Assembly: GCF_003008575.1 (NCBI RefSeq)
Contig: NZ_CP027667.1
Span: forward strand, 2,380,001 to 2,444,000
Direction: 5' to 3'
DNA length: 64,000 nt
Source: Melaminivora suipulveris
GTDB taxonomy: Bacteria > Pseudomonadota > Gammaproteobacteria > Burkholderiales > Burkholderiaceae_C
This document shows, in pieces, positions 47,955-63,700 of the stretch; positions within the stretch are counted from its first letter, which is position 1; each line of letters opens with the position of its first letter. The position numbers were made by a program, and so were the translations under genes. A model generated the notes under the pieces. It made no database searches. It was not told the origin of the DNA and worked only from the letters and a program-made list of their open reading frames with translations.

Positions 47955-50099
47955 TCAGAACTGGTGCGACAGGTTCAACCCCACCATCCATTGCCGCCCC
48001 GGCGCGCCCTCGAAATAGCGGCCGTTGCCCTCGTTGACGATGACCGAGCCGACGTAGCGGCGGTCGGTCAGGTTGTCGATGCGGGCGAAGGCGTCGAGCT
48101 TCCATGCGCCCCGCAGCACGGTGTGGCCGGCGCTGGCGCCGAGCACGCCGTAGGAGGGCGTGAGCACGCTGTTGCTGTCGTTGGCGGCGATGCTGCCCAC
48201 GTGGCGCCAGTCCAGGCCAACACGCCAGGCGGCATCCGGGCGCCAGTCGAGCGCCAGCGCGGCCTGGCGCTGCGCCGTGCCGGCGATGCGCTGGCCGGCC
48301 GGCACGCAGGTGCCCTTGGCGTCGCAGAAACCTTCGCGCAGCCTGGCGTCCAGCAGGGTCAGCGCGGCGTTGAACTGCAGCGTGCGCGCCAGCCACAGCG
48401 AGGCGCCCAGCTCCAGCCCCTGCCGGCGCGTGCGCCCGGCGTTCTGGTAGGAGGTGCGCCCGCCGGTGTTTTCGGCCGGAACGATCTCGTCGCTGGTGCG
48501 CGTGTGAAACAGCGCCGCCGACCACTCGCCGCGCAGGCCATCGCCGCGCAGGCGCTGGCGCAGGCCGATCTCGGCGCTGCTCGAGGTCGCCGGCTTGAGG
48601 CCGAAGTTCAGGCCGGCCAGGCCCGCCGGGCGGTAGGAGATTTCGTTGAAGGTGGGCGTCTCCAGCCCTCCGCCGACGGAGGCATACCACTGCGTGTCCT
48701 CGCTCCAGGCGTGCTGCAGCGACAGCACCGGCAGCAGGCGCCGGTAGCGCGCGTCGCCGCTGTCGTCGCCGTTGCCGGGGACGATGTAGTGGTCGCGCGA
48801 CTCGAAGCGCACGCGGCTCCAGCGCAGGCCGGCGTCCAGCTTCCAGCGCGGCGCGAAGGCCCATGAGGCCTGTGCGTACGGGTCCAGGTTGCTCAGGGTG
48901 TTGCGCTCGTCGCGGCGCAGCGCGCCTTTCACGCCGAGCTGCTCGCCCAGGAAGTTGTTGTAGCCCTGGCGGTCCTCGCGCACCACGTTGGCCGCCAGGC
49001 CGACGATCACGCCGACCTCGCCGGTCTGCGGCTGCGCGTTGTGCGCCCAGCGCAGGTCCAGGCCGCCGTAGTCGCGCCCCAGGTCGATCACGCCGCCGGC
49101 GCTGGTGGCGGCCTTCTGCGCCGCCACGGGAATGGACTGGTATTGCGTGATGTGCCGGCTGCCGGCGTAGACCATGGCGCGCACGGCGTTGCCGCCGCCG
49201 AGCTGGCGCTCGTAGGTCAGGCCGGTCTGCGTCTGGCGCATGGACTTGCGCGTGTTGAATTGCAGCGGCCCGGCGGCGACGCCGCGTGGGTCGCGCTGCC
49301 ATTCCTCGCGCGTCAGGCCGCTGGGATCCTTGGCGTCGATGTTCACGTGGCTGGCCACCAGGGTCAGCTGGCTGTCCTCGCCGGGGCGCGTGTCCAGCCG
49401 GGCGTTGAGCAGGTTCTTGTCGGCGGCGCTGTGCGCGCGCCAGCCGTCCGTCAGGAAGCGGCTGGCGCTGACCACATAGCCCACGCCGCCGGCCTCGCCC
49501 TGCGCCTTCAGGCCCAGGCGCTTCTGGCCGTTGCTGCCGATGGCGAAGCTGCCCTGCACGCTGGGTGGGCCTTCGCCGCGCTCGGTGTAGGCGTTGATGA
49601 CGCCGCCCGAGGCGTTGCCGTACAGCGCCGAGTACGGTCCGCGCAGCACCTCGATGCGCTCCAGCGAGGACAGATCGATGTGGTTGGTCTGGCCCTGGCC
49701 GTCGGGCATGGTCGCCGGGATGCCGTCGACGAAGACCTGGATTCCGCGCACGCCAAAGGTGGAGCGCGCGCCGTGGCCGCGCACGGAAAGCTGCAGGTCC
49801 TGCGCGTAGTTCTGACGGTTTTGCAGCAGCAGGCCGGGCGTCGCCGCCAGTGCCTCGGACAGGTTGACCTGCCACTGCCGGTCGCGCAGCTGCTCGCCGT
49901 CGATGACGCTGACCGATGCCGGCGTCTGCTCGGCGGACGATTGCAGCAGCGAGCTGCGGATGGTGACGTCCGGCAGCGTGCCGGAGGGCGCGGGTTGCTG
50001 CTGGGCCATCGCGCCCTGCGCCAGCGCCACAAGGGCGACCGCCAGCGCGCCGGCCGTCAGGGGCGAGGCAGCGCTGGCGCTGAGTGGTTCGACGTGCAT
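47955..50099 (-). CDS. pqqU: TonB-dependent receptor, PqqU (YncD)-like, probable PQQ importer
   Basis: 714 residues. Signal peptide (LTAGALAVALVALAQGAMA), plug and 22-strand barrel. Long identical or near-identical blocks to what I recall of E. coli YncD/PqqU: NRQNYAQDLQLSVRG, VDGIPATMPDGQGQT, SALYGNASGGV, QYQSIPVA, VPGNGDDSGDA, TRRQGLELG and VGSVIVNEGNGRYFE. PqqU takes up PQQ through the outer membrane. The setting in a PQQ synthesis and use region agrees. The ATG at 50099 has AAGGA at good spacing; one at 50105 is also possible. No terminal GxY... oddities. If correct, the organism both makes PQQ and captures it. Confidence 0.88.
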   Translation of the reverse strand: MHVEPLSASAASPLTAGALAVALVALAQGAMAQQQPAPSGTLPDVTIRSSLLQSSAEQTPASVSVIDGEQLRDRQWQVNLSEALAATPGLLLQNRQNYAQDLQLSVRGHGARSTFGVRGIQVFVDGIPATMPDGQGQTNHIDLSSLERIEVLRGPYSALYGNASGGVINAYTERGEGPPSVQGSFAIGSNGQKRLGLKAQGEAGGVGYVVSASRFLTDGWRAHSAADKNLLNARLDTRPGEDSQLTLVASHVNIDAKDPSGLTREEWQRDPRGVAAGPLQFNTRKSMRQTQTGLTYERQLGGGNAVRAMVYAGSRHITQYQSIPVAAQKAATSAGGVIDLGRDYGGLDLRWAHNAQPQTGEVGVIVGLAANVVREDRQGYNNFLGEQLGVKGALRRDERNTLSNLDPYAQASWAFAPRWKLDAGLRWSRVRFESRDHYIVPGNGDDSGDARYRRLLPVLSLQHAWSEDTQWYASVGGGLETPTFNEISYRPAGLAGLNFGLKPATSSSAEIGLRQRLRGDGLRGEWSAALFHTRTSDEIVPAENTGGRTSYQNAGRTRRQGLELGASLWLARTLQFNAALTLLDARLREGFCDAKGTCVPAGQRIAGTAQRQAALALDWRPDAAWRVGLDWRHVGSIAANDSNSVLTPSYGVLGASAGHTVLRGAWKLDAFARIDNLTDRRYVGSVIVNEGNGRYFEGAPGRQWMVGLNLSHQF

Positions 50100-50133
50100 G
50101 GCCATCCTTTTTCGAATGTGGCGTTGGAATCGT

Positions 50134-50182
50134 AAAAAAAGCGGCGGAGCCGGGCGCCAGCGGCATGCGCGCTGGCGGCTCC
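50134..50182 (-). terminator. Intrinsic terminator after the aldehyde dehydrogenase gene
   Basis: On the minus strand a GGAGCC-rich stem (GGAGCCGCCAGCG / CGCTGGCGCCCGGCTCC, with a bulge) is followed, after GCCGC, by seven T. It lies 50 bp after the aldehyde dehydrogenase stop. Confidence 0.8.
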
Positions 50183-50231
50183 GGCCCCGTCGGCAGCCCC
50201 TCGGCGGGGCCGCATGCAGGCTGCGCGAGCT

Positions 50232-51758
<1,527 letters not shown>

Positions 51759-51837
51759 GGTGTGCCTCCGGGGGTTGGATCGATGGGTGAGGGCCGGCGC
51801 GAGAAACAGCAGGGAAGGCCGGCTTGGGCTGTGTCCA

Positions 51838-51853
51838 TACAAAGTTCGTGCCA
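51838..51853 (-). promoter_or_regulatory. Sigma-54 promoter of the aldehyde dehydrogenase
   Basis: On the minus strand TGGCACGAACTTTGTA: an exact -24 box and TTGT instead of TTGC at -12. Further upstream, CTGTTCCAAA (51929) and TTTGGTACAG (51959) form a near-perfect inverted repeat that may bind the activator. Confidence 0.72.
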
Positions 51854-51988
51854 GGCCGCGCCCGCCGCCGACGCCGCCACCGCACACGGCCCTGTTGACA
51901 AGGCGCCGCGCAGGGCGTGGAGCAGGCGCTGTTCCAAATTGCGCCAGCGCTGGACTGCTTTGGTACAGGGCGGGGCGCGCCGGGACCC

Positions 51989-53065
51989 TCAGCCGCCCGC
52001 GGGTGTCGTGCGACCGGCGTGGCGGAACTGCGCCGGCGAGTGGCCGGTCCAGCCGCGAAAGGCGCGGATGAAGCTTTTCTCGCTGGCAAAGCCCACCGCC
52101 TGCGCCACCTGCTTGATCGGCCGCTCGCTGCGCTGCAGGAGTTCGCTGGCGCGCGCACAACGCACTTCGTCCTTGAGCTGCTGCAGCGTCGCGCCCTCGG
52201 CGGCCAGCTGGCGATGCAGCGTGCGCGGTGACACATGCAGGGCCCCAGCCACACTGGGGCCGCTGTGCGGGGCGTCGGGCGCGAGCGCCAGCCACTGGCG
52301 CACGCGCTGCGCCAGCAGCCGGTCGCGCCGGTACTGGCGCACCGTCAGCGGCAGGGCACGCTGCAGCATCTGGTCCATGGCTGCCGCATCGCGCACCAGC
52401 GGCAGTTGCAGGTAGCGCGCATCCAGCCGCACGGCGGCGGCCGGCGCGCCAAAGCGCGTCGTGCCATCGAACAGCACGCCGTAGGCGGCGGCATGCTCCG
52501 GCGCAGCGAAGGGAAACTGCGCGTCCAGCACCGGCAGGCGCGAGTCGATGAGCCAGCTCGCCAGACCCAGGGCGTTGCGCAGCACCGAGACCAGGCAGAA
52601 CTCGCGCAGCGGCCCCAGGTCGCGCCGCTCCTCGATGGCCAGCTGCGCCTGCTCGCCGCGCAGCGCCAGGTGCAGCACGATGTCCTGCGTCAGGAGGCCG
52701 TGGTGGCGGCACCAGCGCGCCAGCGCCAGGCCCAGCGTGGGGGCGGACAGAGAGGCGCGTGCCAGAAGCCCATAGCTGCCCCAGGGCAGGCGGCGCCCGA
52801 ACCAGCCCAGCGCCTCGTCGTCGAGCTCGCGCATGGCGCCGTCGCACAGCGTCTCCATTTGCCAGGTGGTGATGCGCGCGCCGGCGTCAGCCAACTGCTC
52901 TGGCGCAATTTGTGCCCGCGTCAGCACGCCCTGCGGGCTCAGACTGCGCTGGGCATAGGCCTGTGCGATCGCGCGCACGAAGGCCATGGGCGTAGCCGCG
53001 ATCCCGCCTTGGCGTGGCGCAGGCGGGCGGGCCGGGGGCAGGGGCGGGAGCGAGGGTGTGAACAT
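51989..53065 (-). CDS. AraC-family transcription regulator (OruR-like, Arabinose_bd type)
   Basis: 358 residues. An N-terminal ligand-binding domain of the Arabinose_bd/OruR type ([36 protein letters not shown]) precedes the C-terminal double helix-turn-helix ([47 protein letters not shown]). Divergent from the acyl-CoA synthetase gene with 114 bp between them, so the synthetase is the likely target. Ligand unknown. Confidence 0.9.
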   Translation of the reverse strand: MFTPSLPPLPPARPPAPRQGGIAATPMAFVRAIAQAYAQRSLSPQGVLTRAQIAPEQLADAGARITTWQMETLCDGAMRELDDEALGWFGRRLPWGSYGLLARASLSAPTLGLALARWCRHHGLLTQDIVLHLALRGEQAQLAIEERRDLGPLREFCLVSVLRNALGLASWLIDSRLPVLDAQFPFAAPEHAAAYGVLFDGTTRFGAPAAAVRLDARYLQLPLVRDAAAMDQMLQRALPLTVRQYRRDRLLAQRVRQWLALAPDAPHSGPSVAGALHVSPRTLHRQLAAEGATLQQLKDEVRCARASELLQRSERPIKQVAQAVGFASEKSFIRAFRGWTGHSPAQFRHAGRTTPAGG

Positions 53066-53179
53066 GGCGTGGCCATTATTGCTACCTCGCTGGCCCCATC
53101 TGGGCGGGGCTGCGGCGTATGCTGCGCCCCTGGGCGAGCCATGCGCCGGCTCGTCGCATCCACCTGGGAGACAGCCGAC

Positions 53180-54916
<1,737 letters not shown>

Positions 54917-54926
54917 ATGCCGAACG

Positions 54927-55057
54927 CCCCCCTGAGCGGCTGCGCCGCTTCCCCCCTCTCTCGCAGTGCTTCGCCCTGCGGGAGGGGAGACGCCGCCAGC
55001 GCGGCGGGGCGGCCCTTGCGCGGCGGCTCCCGCCTGCGTAGCGCTGCTGCTAGCCGC
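54927..55057. repeat. Intergenic palindrome-rich repeat
   Basis: A run of GC-rich hairpins: AGCGGC-TGC-GCCGCT (near 54935), CCCCTCTCTCGCAG with CTGCGGGAGGGG (54953-54985), then GCCGCC-AGC-GCGGCG and GCGCGGCGGCTCCCGCCTGCG. This resembles a mosaic repeat common between Comamonadaceae genes. No T-run. It lies between the synthetase and liuB. Confidence 0.65.
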
Positions 55058-55094
55058 GCTGTGCGCCTCTGACCACCCCTATTTCGCACAGATC

Positions 55095-56699
<1,605 letters not shown>

Positions 56700-56712
56700 A
56701 CCGGAGCGTTTC

Positions 56713-57498
56713 ATGAGCCAGAACCTGTCCATCACCCAAGCCGGCGCCGTCGCCCGCATCACGCTGACGCAGCCCGAGATCCGCAACGCCTTCAGCGATG
56801 AGGTCATCGCCGAACTGACGGCGGCGTTCCAGGACGTGGGCGCGCGCGCCGACGTGCGCGCCATCGTGTTGGCCGCGGAGGGCCCGGCGTTCTGCGCCGG
56901 CGCCAACCTGAACTGGATGCGCCGCATGGCCGACTACACGCGCGATGAGAATCTGGCCGACGCGGCCAAGCTCGCCGAGATGCTGCGCGTGATCTACGAG
57001 TGCGAGAAGCCGACCATCGCCCGCGTGCAGGGCGACGTGTACGCCGGCGGCATGGGCCTGGTGGCCGCGTGCGACATGGCGGTCGCCGTGGACACGGCGG
57101 GCTTTTGCCTGTCGGAGGTGAAGCTGGGCCTGATCCCCGCCACCATCAGCCCGTATGTCATCCGCGCCATGGGCGCGCGCGCGGCGCACCGCTACTTCCT
57201 CACGGCTGAGCGTTTCGACGCGGCCGAGGCGCTGCGCATCGGCTTCGTGCACGAGGTGGTGGCTGCCGAGCAGCTGGACGCGCGCGTCGATGCGCTGACC
57301 CGCGCCCTGGCCAGCGCCAGCCCGAATGCCGTGCGCGCCTGCAAGCGGCTGGTGCAGGACGTGGCCGAGCGCGCCATCGACGCGCAGCTGATCGCCGCCA
57401 CGGTCGAGGGCATCGCCGACATCCGCGCCAGCGACGAGGGCCGCGAGGGCGTGCAGTCGTTCCTGCAAAAGCGCAAGCCTGCCTGGATCGCGGGCTGA
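56713..57498 (+). CDS. liuC: Enoyl-CoA hydratase, probable methylglutaconyl-CoA hydratase
   Basis: 261 residues of the crotonase family (NAFSDEVIAELTAAF, FCAGANLNWMRRMADYT, GDVYAGGMGLVAACDMAV, EVKLGLIPATISPYV). The position between the two methylcrotonyl-CoA carboxylase subunit genes and the NLNWMRRM segment fit hydration of 3-methylglutaconyl-CoA to HMG-CoA. Substrate is inferred from context. Confidence 0.92.
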   Translation: MSQNLSITQAGAVARITLTQPEIRNAFSDEVIAELTAAFQDVGARADVRAIVLAAEGPAFCAGANLNWMRRMADYTRDENLADAAKLAEMLRVIYECEKPTIARVQGDVYAGGMGLVAACDMAVAVDTAGFCLSEVKLGLIPATISPYVIRAMGARAAHRYFLTAERFDAAEALRIGFVHEVVAAEQLDARVDALTRALASASPNAVRACKRLVQDVAERAIDAQLIAATVEGIADIRASDEGREGVQSFLQKRKPAWIAG

Positions 57499-57516
57499 CA
57501 CAGCGGCGCACCGGCC

Positions 57517-58236
57517 ATGGACCAGCTCTGGCTCAACATCGTGCAATGGCTCCACACCGTGGGGCTGCACGTGGACGCCGGCACCTCGCGCGCCTTGGCC
57601 GAAGGGGTCGCGCGCGCCACGCAGCAGCTGGACATGGCGAGCCTGCTGGCGCTGGCGGCCGCCCTGGGCTGGGCCAGCGGCTTTCGGCTGTACGCGGTGG
57701 TGTTCATCGTGGGCGCCATGGGCGCGGCCGGCTGGCTGGCGCTGCCCGCGGGCCTGAGCGTGCTGACGCACCCGGCCGTGCTGGGCGTGAGCGGCCTGAT
57801 GCTGCTGGTCGAGTTCTTCGCCGACAAGGTGCCGTGGCTGGACAGCGCCTGGGACGCCCTGCACACCGTCATCCGCGTGCCGGCGGGCATGGCGCTGGCG
57901 GCCGGCGTGTTCAGCGCCGACAGCGCCACCATGGCCGTGGTGGCCGGCCTGCTGGGCGGCTCGCTGTCGGCCACGGCGCTGGCCACCAAGATGACCACGC
58001 GCGCGGCCGTGAACACCTCGCCCGAGCCGTTTTCCAACTGGGGCCTGTCGTTCTTCGAGGACGGCCTGGTCGTCGCCGTGGTCTGGCTGGCCACGCAGCA
58101 TCCGTTCATGTTCGGCATCGCGCTGGTGCTGATGCTGATGCTGTCCGCACTGCTGCTGGTGGTGCTGGTCAAGTTCCTGCGCGCCGTGCTGCGGCGCTTG
58201 TCTTCGCTTTTTTCCAGTTCTGCCAAGGTGGCCTGA
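57517..58236 (+). CDS. DUF4126 membrane protein within the leucine operon
   Basis: 239 residues with about five membrane helices (LALAAALGWASGFRLYAVVF, LLVEFFADKVPWLDSAWD, RVPAGMALAAGVFSADS, DGLVVAVVWLATQHPF, LVLMLMLSALLLVVLVKFL). The FADKVPWLD and TKMTTRAAVNTSPEP segments mark DUF4126. Function unknown. It is squeezed between liuC and liuD: the TGA ends at 58236 and liuD begins at 58237 with no gap. That position suggests translational coupling with the biotin-carboxylase subunit. Confidence 0.85.
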   Translation: MDQLWLNIVQWLHTVGLHVDAGTSRALAEGVARATQQLDMASLLALAAALGWASGFRLYAVVFIVGAMGAAGWLALPAGLSVLTHPAVLGVSGLMLLVEFFADKVPWLDSAWDALHTVIRVPAGMALAAGVFSADSATMAVVAGLLGGSLSATALATKMTTRAAVNTSPEPFSNWGLSFFEDGLVVAVVWLATQHPFMFGIALVLMLMLSALLLVVLVKFLRAVLRRLSSLFSSSAKVA

Positions 58237-60276
<2,040 letters not shown>

Positions 60277-60320
60277 CACGGGCGGTATCCGCGGCTGGCG
60301 AGAGGCAGGCAGGGCGCTCA

Positions 60321-60376
60321 TATTTTGATAGCTTCCGACGCTTGTCTTACGCCGGCTGAAGCCGTTTTTTGCTTGT
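60321..60376 (+). repeat. Dispersed repeat, copy 6 (terminator-like)
   Basis: ATTTTGATAGCTTCCGACGC, then CGGC-TGAA-GCCG (60353-60364) and TTTTTT. The clearest terminator-like member, 44 bp after liuD. Confidence 0.8.
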
Positions 60377-60414
60377 AACGCCCGGTTTTGACCGGGATGC
60401 TACGCTCGCCGGCC

Positions 60415-61335
60415 ATGAAGATTGCCTTTTGCTGTACCGATACCCGCGCCGAGCCCTGGCTGGAGGGTCTGTCCGAAGCGCTGCCGCAGGCCGACATCCA
60501 GGTCTGGCAGCCCGCAGCGCCGCAGGCCGACTGCGCCGTGGTCTGGGCGCCGCCCCAGCAGTTCATCGACGAGCAGCCGGGCCTGCGTGCGCTGTTCAAC
60601 ATCGGCGCGGGCGTCGACGGCCTGCTCAAGCTGCGCCTGCCGCCCGGCATGGCGGTCGTGCGGCTGGAGGATGCCGGCATGTCGGTGCAGATGGCCGAAT
60701 ACGTGTGCCACGCGCTGATCCGGCACTTCCGCGAGTTCGACGCGTATGAGCAAAGCGCGCGCCAGGCGCGCTGGAGCTTTCGCAAGCCGCATGAGCGCAA
60801 TGGCTTTCCCGTTGGCGTCATGGGCCTGGGCGTGCTGGGCGAGCGCGTGGCGCGGGCGGTGGCGCAGTTCGACTTCCCGGTCAACGGCTGGAGCCGCTCG
60901 GCGCGAACGCTGGAGGGTGTGCGTACCTTCAGCGGCCAGGAAGGCCTGCGGGACTTTCTCGCCGCCAGCCGCGTGCTGGTCAACCTGCTGCCGCTGACGA
61001 CCGAGACCGAAAACATCCTGAATCGCCAGACGCTGGGCCTGCTGCAGCCCGGTGGCTACCTCATCAACGTGGCGCGCGGCGCGCATCTGGTTGACGACGA
61101 CCTGCTGGCCCTGCTGGACTCGGGCCACCTGGCGGGCGCGACGCTGGACGTGTTCCGCACCGAGCCGCTGCCGCCCGAGCACCCGTTCTGGCGCCACCCG
61201 AAAATCACCGTCACGCCGCACACCTCGGCGCGCACGCTGCGCAGCGAGAGCATCGCGCAGATCGCCGGCAAGATCGCCCGCCTGGCGCGCGGCGAGGCCG
61301 TGAGCGGCCTGGTGGACGTGGCGCGCGGGTATTGA
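60415..61335 (+). CDS. ghrA: Glyoxylate/hydroxypyruvate reductase A (2-hydroxyacid dehydrogenase)
   Basis: 306 residues of the GhrA group. The NAD(P) Rossmann motif is VGVMGLGVLGERVARAVAQF, followed by NGWSRSARTLEG and the catalytic Arg/Glu/His series (INVARGAHLVDDDLL, HPKITVTPHTSART). Reduces glyoxylate and hydroxypyruvate. The ATG at 60415 is chosen; a TTG at 60388 would add nine residues. It interrupts the leucine genes without an evident role in the pathway. Confidence 0.92.
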   Translation: MKIAFCCTDTRAEPWLEGLSEALPQADIQVWQPAAPQADCAVVWAPPQQFIDEQPGLRALFNIGAGVDGLLKLRLPPGMAVVRLEDAGMSVQMAEYVCHALIRHFREFDAYEQSARQARWSFRKPHERNGFPVGVMGLGVLGERVARAVAQFDFPVNGWSRSARTLEGVRTFSGQEGLRDFLAASRVLVNLLPLTTETENILNRQTLGLLQPGGYLINVARGAHLVDDDLLALLDSGHLAGATLDVFRTEPLPPEHPFWRHPKITVTPHTSARTLRSESIAQIAGKIARLARGEAVSGLVDVARGY

Positions 61336-61369
61336 AACGGCACAACACTTTTTTGATGGAACGCTAGAC

Positions 61370-62278
61370 ATGCAGCTCCCCACCCGCGTGAAGATCATCG
61401 ACGTAGGCCCGCGCGACGGCCTGCAAAACGAAAAGCAGCCCGTGCCGGCGCAGGTCAAGGTCGAGCTGGTGCGGCGCCTGCAGGACGCCGGCCTGGCCGA
61501 GATCGAGGTCACCAGCTACGTGTCGCCCAAGTGGGTGCCGCAAATGGCCGACAACCACCAGGTCATGCAGGCCCTGCCGCGCAAGGAGGGCGTGCGCTAC
61601 TCGGTGCTGACGCCCAACCTCAAGGGTTGGGAGGCAGCGGTGCAGGACGCGCCCGACGAGATCGTGGTCTTCGGCGCCGCCAGCGAGGCCTTCAGCCAGA
61701 AGAACATCAACTGCTCGATCGCAGAGAGCATCGTGCGCTTCGCCCCGGTGGTGGAGGCCGCGCGCGCCGCCGGCATCGCCGTGCGCGGGGCCATGAGCTG
61801 CACGGTGGGCTGCCCCTACGAGGGCGAGATCGCCCCCGAGCGCGTGGCGTATCTCGCGGGGCTGATGAAGGACATCGGCGTCGAGCGCGTGGACGTGGCC
61901 GACACCATCGGCGTGGGCACGCCGCGCAAGGTGCAGCGCGCCATCGAGGCCGCCCTGCAGCACTACGCGCTGGACAGCGTCAGCGGGCACTTTCACGACA
62001 CCTACGGCCAGGCGCTGGCCAACACCCTGGCGGCGCTGGAGCTGGGCGTGTGGAACTTCCAGTCCTCCGTCGCCGGCCTGGGCGGCTGCCCCTACGCCCG
62101 CGGCGCCACCGGCAACGTGTCCACCGAGGACCTGGTCTTCATGCTGCACGGCATGGGCATAGCCACTGGCATCGACCTGGACCGGCTGGTGGACGCGGGC
62201 CAGTTCATCAGCGACTTCCTGGGCCGCAAGCCCAATTCGCGCGTCGCCACGGCGCTGCTCAACAAGCGGGCCGGGTGA
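61370..62278 (+). CDS. liuE: Hydroxymethylglutaryl-CoA lyase
   Basis: 302 residues; cleaves HMG-CoA to acetoacetate and acetyl-CoA, the last step of the leucine pathway. Signatures: DVGPRDGLQNEKQPV (catalytic Arg/Asp), VSPKWVPQMADNHQV, HFHDTYGQALAN (metal ligands) and SSVAGLGGCPYARGATGN with the active-site cysteine. Length and residues as expected. Confidence 0.96.
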   Translation: MQLPTRVKIIDVGPRDGLQNEKQPVPAQVKVELVRRLQDAGLAEIEVTSYVSPKWVPQMADNHQVMQALPRKEGVRYSVLTPNLKGWEAAVQDAPDEIVVFGAASEAFSQKNINCSIAESIVRFAPVVEAARAAGIAVRGAMSCTVGCPYEGEIAPERVAYLAGLMKDIGVERVDVADTIGVGTPRKVQRAIEAALQHYALDSVSGHFHDTYGQALANTLAALELGVWNFQSSVAGLGGCPYARGATGNVSTEDLVFMLHGMGIATGIDLDRLVDAGQFISDFLGRKPNSRVATALLNKRAG

Positions 62279-62283
62279 GCGCC

Positions 62284-62784
62284 ATGGCATCGGATACGCA
62301 AACCCTGCCGGAAGGCGTACAGCGCGTGGCGGCGGTATTGGCGTCGGCTGGCCACCCGCATGCTCCCCGCATGCTCGACGATGCCGCGCGCACCGCGCAA
62401 CAGGCTGCGGACGCGCTCGGCATCGAACTCGGCCAGATCGCCAAGAGCATCATCTTCCGGCGCAAGAGCGACGACGCGGCGGTGCTGGTCGTCACCTCGG
62501 GCGACCGGCGGGTGGATGAGAGGAAGGTCGACGCCCTGGTCGGCAAGACCGGCCGCGCGGATGCGGAATTCGTCAAGGCGGCCACGGGCTTTTCCATCGG
62601 CGGCGTCTCGCCGGTGGGGCATGCCAGAGCCCCGGTCACGCTGATCGACCGCGAACTGCTGCGCTTTGACGTCATCTGGGCGGCGGCCGGCCACCCGCAC
62701 GGCGTATTCCGGCTGCACCCGCAGGACCTGGTGCGCCTGACCGGGGCGCCCGTGGCCGACGTGGTGCAGGCCAGCCATCCATGA
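62284..62784 (+). CDS. YbaK/EbsC-type aminoacyl-tRNA deacylase
   Basis: 166 residues. The YbaK fold hydrolyses mischarged tRNA in trans. LGIELGQIAKSIIFRRKSDD carries the conserved lysine and DRRVDERKV, VGKTGRADAEFVKAATGFSIGGVSPVGH the remaining blocks. A GTG at 62275 could extend it by three codons and would overlap the liuE stop. The stop overlaps the next start (ATGA). Confidence 0.92.
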   Translation: MASDTQTLPEGVQRVAAVLASAGHPHAPRMLDDAARTAQQAADALGIELGQIAKSIIFRRKSDDAAVLVVTSGDRRVDERKVDALVGKTGRADAEFVKAATGFSIGGVSPVGHARAPVTLIDRELLRFDVIWAAAGHPHGVFRLHPQDLVRLTGAPVADVVQASHP

Positions 62785-63047
62785 ATACTACAAAATTGAT
62801 AGCTGAACACGCATATAAATTAACGGCTGAAGGCCTTTTTGACCCAAATTCTGCCGATGCCGTGCCTTCACCCTGCGTGTCCGTGTGCCGCATGACGCCC
62901 GACCGCAGCCACTGCCAGGGGTGCTTTCGCACCATCGACGAGATCCGCGCCTGGTCGCGCGCCGGCAGCGGCGAGCGCCGCGCCATCTGGGCCGCGCTGC
63001 TGGGGCGCGCCGGCGTGGCCGTGCCCGAGGAGTTGCAGCAGGCATGA
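62781..63047 (+). CDS. DUF1289 cysteine-rich small protein
   Basis: 88 residues. The family motif is SPCVSVCRMTPDRSHCQGCFRTIDEIRAW with four cysteines, from about residue 30. The first 25 residues or so (MNTTKLIAEHAYKLTAEGLF and on) are coded by a copy of the dispersed repeat, and the ATG overlaps the YbaK stop. The family usually starts close to the cysteine motif; a GTG at 62861 would give that form. Metal binding is likely and the function unknown. Confidence 0.88.
   Translation: MNTTKLIAEHAYKLTAEGLFDPNSADAVPSPCVSVCRMTPDRSHCQGCFRTIDEIRAWSRAGSGERRAIWAALLGRAGVAVPEELQQA
62787..62850 (+). repeat. Dispersed repeat, copy 7, in the DUF1289 gene
   Basis: ACAAAATTGATAGCTGAAC, then ACGGCTGAAGGCC and TTTTTGACCC. 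It encodes the N-terminal extension of the DUF1289 protein in frame, seemingly without stop codons. Confidence 0.75.
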
Positions 63048-63700
63048 AGCACATCACCTTCCACCTGGATTTCGTCTCTCCGTACGTCTGGCTGGCCTTC
63101 GAACGGCTGCCCCAGGCGCTGGAGGGTCTGAGCTGGCACGCCAGCTACCGCCCGGTGCTGCTGGGCGCGCTGCTGCAGCGCGCCGGCAATCCCGGCCCGG
63201 TCGGCATTCCGGCCAAGCGCGACTGGACGTATCGCCACGTCTCCTGGCTGGGCCAGGCGCTCGGCTGCGGGCTGGACATGCCCGCGCGCCATCCGTTCAA
63301 CCCCCTGCCGCTGCTGCGCCTGGCACTTTCATGCAGCGAGGACGGCAGCATCAACCGCTTCGTCGCCGGCGCCGTGCTGCGCCACGTCTGGCTGGGCGGG
63401 CACGACGCGCTGGACCCGGCGCGGCTGGACGCGCTGGCGCAGACACTGTCGCAGCAGCTGCGCGGCGACGAGACCGAGCGCCAGGAGCGGGCCAAGGCGC
63501 TCCTGCGCAGCAACACCGACGAAGCCGCCGCGCGCGGCGTGTTCGGCGTGCCGGCGTTCGAGGTCGATGGTCGGGTGTTCTGGGGGCTGGACAGCCTGCC
63601 CATGCTGCGCGCGTATCTGCAAGGCGGCGACGGCTGGTTCGAAGGCTCGGCCTGGGACGCGGCACCGAGCGTGCCGTCGGGCCTGCCGCCAGCGGCCTAG
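63044..63700 (+). CDS. DsbA-fold protein, 2-hydroxychromene-2-carboxylate isomerase type
   Basis: 218 residues. Kappa-class GST/DSBA-like fold: HLDFVSPYVWLAFERLP (serine in place of the redox CxxC), LLGALLQRAGNPGP, and a C-terminal RGVFGVPAFEVDGRVFWGLDSLPML. Relatives isomerise naphthalene-degradation intermediates or are glutathione-dependent enzymes of unknown substrate. No aromatic catabolic genes are nearby, so only the family is assigned. Its ATG overlaps the DUF1289 stop (ATGA). The TAG stop overlaps the TAG of the convergent LysR gene. Confidence 0.87.
   Translation: MKHITFHLDFVSPYVWLAFERLPQALEGLSWHASYRPVLLGALLQRAGNPGPVGIPAKRDWTYRHVSWLGQALGCGLDMPARHPFNPLPLLRLALSCSEDGSINRFVAGAVLRHVWLGGHDALDPARLDALAQTLSQQLRGDETERQERAKALLRSNTDEAAARGVFGVPAFEVDGRVFWGLDSLPMLRAYLQGGDGWFEGSAWDAAPSVPSGLPPAA

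Noticed and set aside
54927..55057. CRISPR array or attachment site in the hairpin-rich spacer before liuB
   Set aside because: The hairpins are not a regular direct repeat with spacers; it is a mosaic palindromic repeat.
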